From NCBI GenBank assembly GCA_002297505.1, contig DBLQ01000027.1:1-11011 (forward strand): 11,011 nucleotides of DNA, written 5' to 3'. Source of the stretch: Flavobacteriales bacterium UBA720. GTDB taxonomy: Bacteria > Bacteroidota > Bacteroidia > Flavobacteriales > Weeksellaceae. Positions 6,999 to 11,011 of this stretch are shown piece by piece. The position numbers and the translations under genes were made by a program. Each line of letters opens with the position of its first letter. Positions within the stretch are counted from its first letter, which is position 1. The notes beneath the pieces are model-generated. The model did no database searches. It was not told the origin of the DNA and saw nothing but the letters and a program-made list of their open reading frames with translations.

Positions 6999-7406
6999 AT
7001 GGAAGCCGCAGAACTAAGACTTAATAATTTGTTGATGTACGGAGATTCGATTGTGCCAATTATGGGCGTCGAAAATAATCATGAGAGTGTTTTAGTCAAA
7101 ATTGATGAAGATACTTCCATTGATTACAGAAACCTGAAACCTATCGCGCTTACGGCAGAGTGGTTTCAGAAATTGGGCTTCAAGGAAGCTTACCGCTCTC
7201 ATAACAGAGTAAGATTCGATTTACCAAACTTTTGCAGGTACGATTTTGACCTCGATTCCAATAAAATTCTGGAAGGTTTTTTATTCTTCGGGAATTATAT
7301 CAAATGCAAATACCTGCACCAGTTGCAAAACATCTACTTCACGCTCACAGGCGAAGAGCTGAAAATAGAACACAAAATTCCCCGCGCCCAAACCACACTA
7401 TCATAA
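6999..7406 (+). CDS. Small protein of a Bacteroidota phage-associated family
   Basis: The protein has 135 residues with no signal peptide or membrane segment. Three conserved-looking blocks are visible: ELRLNNLLMYGD (5-16), LKPIALTAEWFQKLGF (46-61) and KYLHQLQNIYFTLTGEEL (104-121). These resemble a family I recall from Bacteroidota genomes and phages, with ELRIGN near the start, IPLTEEWLLKFGF in the middle and YVHQLQNLYFALTGEEL near the end. No biochemical role is known to me. Here it stands alone with a terminator and no phage structural or integrase gene nearby. It could be a prophage remnant or a domesticated copy. The ATG at 6999 directly precedes the first block, which supports the start. 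I found no clean promoter. Confidence 0.7.
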   Translation: MEAAELRLNNLLMYGDSIVPIMGVENNHESVLVKIDEDTSIDYRNLKPIALTAEWFQKLGFKEAYRSHNRVRFDLPNFCRYDFDLDSNKILEGFLFFGNYIKCKYLHQLQNIYFTLTGEELKIEHKIPRAQTTLS

Positions 7407-7417
7407 ATATTACTTTG

Positions 7418-7446
7418 AACCTGACTCTCCGGAATCAGGTTTTTTT
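7418..7446 (+). terminator. Terminator after the small phage-type gene
   Basis: AACCTGA (7418-7424) pairs with TCAGGTT (7435-7441), with a short inner TC/GA helix. The T-run continues to 7446. It separates the small gene from the mpl-like gene. Confidence 0.8.
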
Positions 7447-7493
7447 ATTTCCAAAAAACATGGTTCGCCCTTCTTACATCTAACATCTTTCCT

Positions 7494-7501
7494 TACTTTT
7501 G
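7494..7501 (+). promoter_or_regulatory. -7 promoter element of the mpl-like gene
   Basis: TACTTTTG matches TAnnTTTG exactly and lies 17 bases before the TTG start codon, so the leader would be only about 10 bases. The -33 region has no good TTTG at the usual distance. Confidence 0.55.
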
Positions 7502-7518
7502 TTTAAAATTGTTTAGAA

Positions 7519-8856
7519 TTGAAAACCCATTTCATTGCCATTGGCGGCTCTGCGATGCATAATCTTGCCATCGCACTCAAAGATAAAGGTTATCAGGTCA
7601 CTGGTTCTGATGACGCTATTTTCGAACCTTCCAAATCCCGACTGGAAAAGAGAGGAATTCTTCCGGAAGAACTGGGATGGTTTCCGGAAAAGCTGACTTC
7701 TGATATCGATGCTGTGATTCTGGGAATGCATGCCCACGCAGACAATCCGGAATTGGCAAAAGCAAAAGAATTGGGTTTGAAGATCTATTCTTATCCGGAG
7801 TTTCTTTATGAACAATCCAAAGAAAAAACAAGAGTCGTGATCGGCGGTTCGCATGGGAAGACGACGATTACATCCATGATTCTTCATGTGCTGAACTTCC
7901 ACCGGAAAGACATTGATTACATGGTAGGCGCACAGCTGGAAGGCTTCGATTGTATGGTGAAAATCACACAGGATAACGATTTTATGATTCTGGAAGGTGA
8001 TGAATATCTGTCTTCACCCATCGATCTGCGTTCCAAATTTTTACTTTACCAGCCGAATATTGCGTTGGTTTCCGGGATCGCCTGGGATCACATCAATGTT
8101 TTTAAAACCTTTGATGATTACGTGAATCAGTTTAGGAAATTTGTGTCCACCATTACGCCGGGTGGTGTTTTGGTCTATAATGAGGAAGATAAAGAAGTAG
8201 TTAAGGTGGTAGAATCTGCAGAAAATTATTTCAGGAAAATCCCATACAGCACGCCGGATTACGAAATCGTAGACGGGATTGTACACTTGAAAACCGACAT
8301 GGGCGATATTCCATTATCTGTTTTTGGCCAACACAATCTGCTGAATATGGAAGGCGCCAGATTCATCTGTTCGCAATTGGGCATCATGGAAGAGGAGTTT
8401 TACGAAGCGATTATGAGTTTCAAAGGGGCTTCCAAACGCCTTGAGAAAGTAGAAAGACCAGACGGCGGCCTGCTGTATAAAGATTTTGCCCACGCGCCAA
8501 GTAAGGTCAAGGCTACGGTTGCCGCTTTCGCGGAGCAATTTGAAAAGACGGAAACATTCGGATTTTTGGAGCTGCACACTTATTCCAGTCTCAATCCGGT
8601 TTTCCTGGAACAGTATGATCACGCCATGGATGGTCTGGACAACGCCGTAGTTTTCTATTCCGAAGATGCGCTGAAAATCAAAAGAATGGAACCCATTTCT
8701 CCTGAATTAATCAAAGAAAAATTCAAGAACGAAAACCTAAAAGTCTTTACCAATGCGGAAGATTTGCATGACTATTGGGGAAGCCTTGACAAGACAAAAG
8801 GCGCTTTTGTGATGATGAGTTCCGGTAATTTTGGTGGTCTGGATCTGACGAAATAA
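7519..8856 (+). CDS. mpl: Mpl-like UDP-N-acetylmuramate:tripeptide ligase (Mur ligase family)
   Basis: This 445-residue Mur-family ligase opens with the Rossmann segment HFIAIGGSAMHNLA. The ATP loop GGSHGKTT is at 109-116, EGDEY at 159-163 and WDH at 189-191. FGQHNLLN (269-276) starts the C-terminal region, followed by KRLE (306-309), DFAHAP (322-327) and the end motif MMSSGNFGG (432-440). The last resembles the MSNGGFGG end of Mpl more than MurC. Mpl attaches recycled L-Ala-D-Glu-meso-DAP peptide to UDP-MurNAc in the cytoplasm. The first in-frame ATG lies inside the nucleotide motif and an in-frame stop sits at 7504, so TTG at 7519 is the only reasonable start. The usual FAHHP reads FAHAP, and ELHTYSSLN occupies the EPRSNTM position. 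Substrate may therefore differ from E. coli Mpl; a MurC-like role cannot be excluded. The next gene begins one base after the stop. Confidence 0.83.
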   Translation: MKTHFIAIGGSAMHNLAIALKDKGYQVTGSDDAIFEPSKSRLEKRGILPEELGWFPEKLTSDIDAVILGMHAHADNPELAKAKELGLKIYSYPEFLYEQSKEKTRVVIGGSHGKTTITSMILHVLNFHRKDIDYMVGAQLEGFDCMVKITQDNDFMILEGDEYLSSPIDLRSKFLLYQPNIALVSGIAWDHINVFKTFDDYVNQFRKFVSTITPGGVLVYNEEDKEVVKVVESAENYFRKIPYSTPDYEIVDGIVHLKTDMGDIPLSVFGQHNLLNMEGARFICSQLGIMEEEFYEAIMSFKGASKRLEKVERPDGGLLYKDFAHAPSKVKATVAAFAEQFEKTETFGFLELHTYSSLNPVFLEQYDHAMDGLDNAVVFYSEDALKIKRMEPISPELIKEKFKNENLKVFTNAEDLHDYWGSLDKTKGAFVMMSSGNFGGLDLTK

Positions 8857-8857
8857 G

Positions 8858-9256
8858 ATGACGGCAATTCCTAAAAAAATATTGACCAGACAAAAAGAAA
8901 TCACCGCCGATTTTCTGAAAATTGTGGATGAAAACCTGGTGGATGTATTGTCCGGAAGGTCTGAAGAGATTTATGAGATTCGGGATGTCGCAGAATTGCT
9001 GCACATCCATCCGAGGCATCTCAGCAATACGATCAAATTGGTCACAGGACATTCGCCGTGTTCGTTCGTCGAAAATAAAATTCTTGACATTGTGAAGTTT
9101 CACCTGGAAGAAAATCAGTTGAGCATTGGAGAAATTGCCAAGATGCTGACGTATGATCCATCTAATTTTACGAAGTTCTTCAAAAAATACATTGGTGTTA
9201 CGCCGAAAGAATACCGGGAAAATCAGCTCAATAAAAAAGAAACGGCCATCGCATAA
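8858..9256 (+). CDS. Short AraC-type DNA-binding regulator
   Basis: The protein has 132 residues and consists almost entirely of the two helix-turn-helix units of an AraC/XylS DNA-binding domain. The first unit is around 40-63 (IRDVAELLHIHPRHLSNTIK), and the second around 88-112 (IGEIAKMLTYDPSNFTKFFKK). The family end motif GVTPKEYR is at 113-120. Ordinary AraC proteins are near 300 residues with a sensing domain; here only a helical N-terminus of about 35 residues precedes the domain, so no ligand pocket is seen. The ATG is one base after the mpl stop, indicating one transcript and probable translational coupling. No terminator follows before the SDR gene 64 bases later. Control of that SDR or of the ligase is plausible from position alone. 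Family call is firm; target is unknown. Confidence 0.86.
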   Translation: MTAIPKKILTRQKEITADFLKIVDENLVDVLSGRSEEIYEIRDVAELLHIHPRHLSNTIKLVTGHSPCSFVENKILDIVKFHLEENQLSIGEIAKMLTYDPSNFTKFFKKYIGVTPKEYRENQLNKKETAIA

Positions 9257-9293
9257 ACTGAACGTGTCACCATTTTTATCATGGGTTTAATAC

Positions 9294-9301
9294 TAACTTT
9301 G
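9294..9301 (+). promoter_or_regulatory. -7 promoter element of the FabG-like SDR
   Basis: TAACTTTG matches the Bacteroidota -7 consensus TAnnTTTG exactly, 19 bases before the ATG at 9321. Upstream at the -33 distance there is only a T-run (9273-9277), a weak match. A weak -33 would suit a promoter needing an activator such as the AraC-type protein encoded just before it; that link is an inference. Confidence 0.6.
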
Positions 9302-9320
9302 TGGTATAAATTTCAACATT

Positions 9321-10082
9321 ATGTCACAAAATAAAATTGCATTGGTCACCGGCGGAAGCCGAGGTTTAGGTAGAAATATGGCAATAGCCCTTGCCAAAAA
9401 AGGAATCGATGTGGTCCTGACTTATCACAGCAACAAAACGGAAGCTGATAAGGTGGTCGCCGAAATCGAAGCACTTGGCAGGAAAGCTTTTGCACTGCAG
9501 TTGGATGCCGGAAATGTCAGTACCTTTGATGGGTTTATACAAACCGTAACCTCAGATCTCAAAGAGAAAACAGGAAATACAAACTTTGATTTTCTGATCA
9601 ATAATGCAGGAACCGCGCTGTATGCATCCTTCGCAGATACCACGGAGGAACAATTTGATACGGCGATCAATATCCATTACAAAGGCGTTTTCTTCCTGAC
9701 TCAGAAAGCTTTACCTTTCATCAATGATGGCGGAAGAATCATCAATATTTCATCAGGCCTGGCCAGGTTTTCCTTTCCCGGATCTTCTGCTTACGGCTCT
9801 ATGAAAGGCGCTGTAGAGGTTCTGACCAAATATCTGGCAAAAGAATTAGGCTCGCGTGGTATTGCGGCGAATGTTGTTGCACCTGGTGCCATAGAAACCG
9901 ATTTCGGAGGCGGCCAGACAAGAGATAACAAGGAAATTAACGATCGGATTTCCGGTCTTACGGCGTTGGGAAGAGTCGGTTTGCCAGACGATATCGGCGG
10001 CGTGGTTGCATTCCTTTGCTCCGAAGATGCGAAATGGATCAATGGCCAAAGAATTGAAGTTTCCGGCGGAATATTCCTCTAA
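9321..10082 (+). CDS. FabG-like SDR-family oxidoreductase
   Basis: This is a 253-residue classical SDR of standard length. TGGSRGLGR (10-18) is the cofactor loop and NNAG is at 94-97. The triad is S145, Y158 and K162 (YGSMK), with the PGAIETDF segment (188-195) after it and the closing GQRIEVSGGIFL. The layout resembles 3-oxoacyl-ACP reductase-like SDRs, but the gene has no fatty-acid synthesis neighbours, so the real substrate is open. Stand-alone SDRs of this type often act on small carbonyls or sugars. The basic residue in the cofactor loop and the YHSNK stretch after the second strand hint at NADP(H). It follows the AraC-type gene by 64 bases without a terminator and has its own -7 element, so it may be transcribed both with the operon and alone. 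It is cytoplasmic. Confidence 0.9.
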   Translation: MSQNKIALVTGGSRGLGRNMAIALAKKGIDVVLTYHSNKTEADKVVAEIEALGRKAFALQLDAGNVSTFDGFIQTVTSDLKEKTGNTNFDFLINNAGTALYASFADTTEEQFDTAINIHYKGVFFLTQKALPFINDGGRIINISSGLARFSFPGSSAYGSMKGAVEVLTKYLAKELGSRGIAANVVAPGAIETDFGGGQTRDNKEINDRISGLTALGRVGLPDDIGGVVAFLCSEDAKWINGQRIEVSGGIFL

Positions 10083-10094
10083 TCCGGGATCATT

Positions 10095-10571
10095 TTAAAA
10101 CAGTGGAAAACCTTCCGGATTCATTTTCAGAAGGTTTTTGATTGATGATTTGAGAGTTTTAAGATCAATCAGGCCTTCATGATAAAACAAAATCTTCCCA
10201 TTAGCATTCAACAAAATCCAGGTTGGATAAACCGGTTTTCTTTTGCTTGAAAGCTCAATGGCCAATTCGTGAATTCCGGAAGTTCCATTGGGAATGTAAT
10301 CATAAGTTTTGCCTGAGAATTCAATTTTCTCTTCCGTTTTTTCCGCATCAAAAATAATGAAATGAACGTTCTCATTCAATAACGTCCTCAATTCCGGATC
10401 GTTCTCAACCTGATGCATCTGGATTTTACAAACCGAACACCAGCTTGTTTTCATGTAAATCAAAATCGGTTTGTCTGATTTTTGAGACCAATTTTGAAAC
10501 TTATCAATCTTCAATTCCTGAGAATTTAGGATTCCAAAAATCATCAATAATGTTAAAGTTACAGTTTTCAT
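10095..10571 (-). CDS. Periplasmic thioredoxin-family protein
   Basis: The ATG at 10571 opens a signal peptide (about 17 residues, cleaved at NS|QE), giving 158 residues; a TTG 69 bases upstream is not used because the signal peptide would be displaced. The active site is WCSVC at 44-48, the redox CxxC pair C45/C48. YPTW at 115-118 supplies the cis-proline (P116) that faces it. The fold length matches a single thioredoxin domain. The protein is expected to reduce or isomerise disulfides, or serve as a periplasmic electron donor. The CSVC pair differs from the CGPC of cytoplasmic thioredoxin. It lies downstream of a TonB-dependent receptor on the same strand with 147 bases between, so the two may be co-transcribed. 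A helper role in folding or reducing the receptor or its cargo is a guess. Confidence 0.87.
   Translation of the reverse strand: MKTVTLTLLMIFGILNSQELKIDKFQNWSQKSDKPILIYMKTSWCSVCKIQMHQVENDPELRTLLNENVHFIIFDAEKTEEKIEFSGKTYDYIPNGTSGIHELAIELSSKRKPVYPTWILLNANGKILFYHEGLIDLKTLKSSIKNLLKMNPEGFPLF
10107..10139 (+). terminator. Possible terminator inside the 3' end of the convergent thioredoxin gene
   Basis: AAAACCTTC (10107-10115) pairs perfectly with GAAGGTTTT (10130-10138) across a 14-base loop, followed by one more T. It lies 25 bases after the SDR stop. It is also within the last codons of the thioredoxin gene on the other strand. The stop codons of the two genes are only 12 bases apart, so no free spacer exists. 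Confidence 0.45.
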
Positions 10572-10718
10572 CAGAAGCTTTTTTACCACAAAAGTCACAA
10601 AATAATTAGTTGCTTTTAAATTATTCACAAGTTCAAACAATTGATTTCACATATCTTCTTGTAAACTTTATATAATGACTATTCTAAATATTCCTTTTGT
10701 GAATTTTTTGGTTTTTCA

Positions 10719-11011
10719 TCATCGAATTTGGTATCTAATTCCAAAAAAACTTCTTATTCCCTGCATCGGCGCATAACCGTAAGTGGTGTCAAAAGTATAA
10801 CCGTAAGGATTATTTAGCACATCATCAACGCTGTTATCAAACGGATCAAACGGACGAAGAATCGGGTTTTTCGGAACAAAATTCATTAGATTTTTGATTC
10901 CACCATAAATTTCAAAACCATTGTCAAATTTCTTGCTCAATTGAATATTCATCAATGTAAACCACGGTGAATATTCCGGTCGGAAATCGTTCGGCACCGT
11001 CGGCAATCGCA
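10719..11011 (-). CDS. TonB-dependent receptor, C-terminal fragment
   Basis: Only the last 97 or so residues are inside the window; the gene continues past the right edge. A TTG at 11006 is an internal Leu codon, because the frame stays open to the edge and reads RLPTVPNDFRPEYSPW. The fragment shows the final beta-strands of an outer-membrane barrel: SPWFTLMNIQLSKKF, then FEIYGGIKNLMNF, a standard receptor signature. A long loop with FDPFDNSVDDVLNNPYGYTF follows, then the last strand RSFFGIRYQIR. The barrel ends in Arg, whereas most end in an aromatic residue. This type imports iron complexes, metals or other large ligands using TonB energy. The ligand cannot be told from this part. Confidence 0.85.
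   Translation of the reverse strand, partial: RLPTVPNDFRPEYSPWFTLMNIQLSKKFDNGFEIYGGIKNLMNFVPKNPILRPFDPFDNSVDDVLNNPYGYTFDTTYGYAPMQGIRSFFGIRYQIR

Noticed and set aside
10572..10640. TTG-started extension of the thioredoxin
   Set aside because: The signal peptide starts at 10571; the extension is AT-rich with no family resemblance.

Overview
The window looks like ordinary chromosome from a Bacteroidota bacterium, most likely family Weeksellaceae (Chryseobacterium/Epilithonimonas-like). This placement is an inference. It rests on promoter elements of the TAnnTTTG type, a secreted protein with a type IX secretion (T9SS) C-terminal domain of the Chryseobacterium-like variant, signal peptides cleaved just before Gln, and a SusC/TonB-type receptor tail. 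No database search was possible.

Layout, left to right. Position 1-795 (+) is the end of a DECR-type 2,4-dienoyl-CoA reductase, closed by a strong 17-bp-stem terminator. Position 971-2905 (+) is a secreted M1-family zinc metallopeptidase. It converges on ribB (4187-3063, -), and the two share a bidirectional terminator and a spacer rich in TCTATC-like units. The ribB product has an intact dihydroxybutanone-phosphate synthase half. Its GTP cyclohydrolase II half has lost the zinc cysteines and catalytic motif. A tRNA-Cys(GCA) with its own promoter and terminator follows (4473-4543). Next is a small secreted lamin-tail-domain protein with a T9SS tail (4752-5603, +). It converges on a membrane-tailed short-chain dehydrogenase (SDR; 6713-5733, -) whose upstream region carries a compact three-half-site dyad.

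The right half holds a small protein of a Bacteroidota phage-associated type (6999-7406, +). After it comes an Mpl-like peptidoglycan-recycling ligase that starts at TTG (7519-8856, +). One base later is a short AraC-type DNA-binding protein (8858-9256), then a FabG-like SDR with its own promoter (9321-10082). On the minus strand are a periplasmic thioredoxin (10571-10095) and the C-terminal end of a TonB-dependent receptor (10719 to the right edge), in receptor-to-thioredoxin transcription order.

The genes do not form one pathway; most are single-gene or two-gene units. Three unrelated SDRs occur in 11 kb, each with a different active-site or architecture variant. I see no CRISPR array, transposase, toxin-antitoxin pair or defence system, and I do not claim a new system. 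The items most worth checking are the inactive cyclohydrolase half of ribB, the dyad in front of the membrane-tailed SDR, and the mpl-araC-SDR group.
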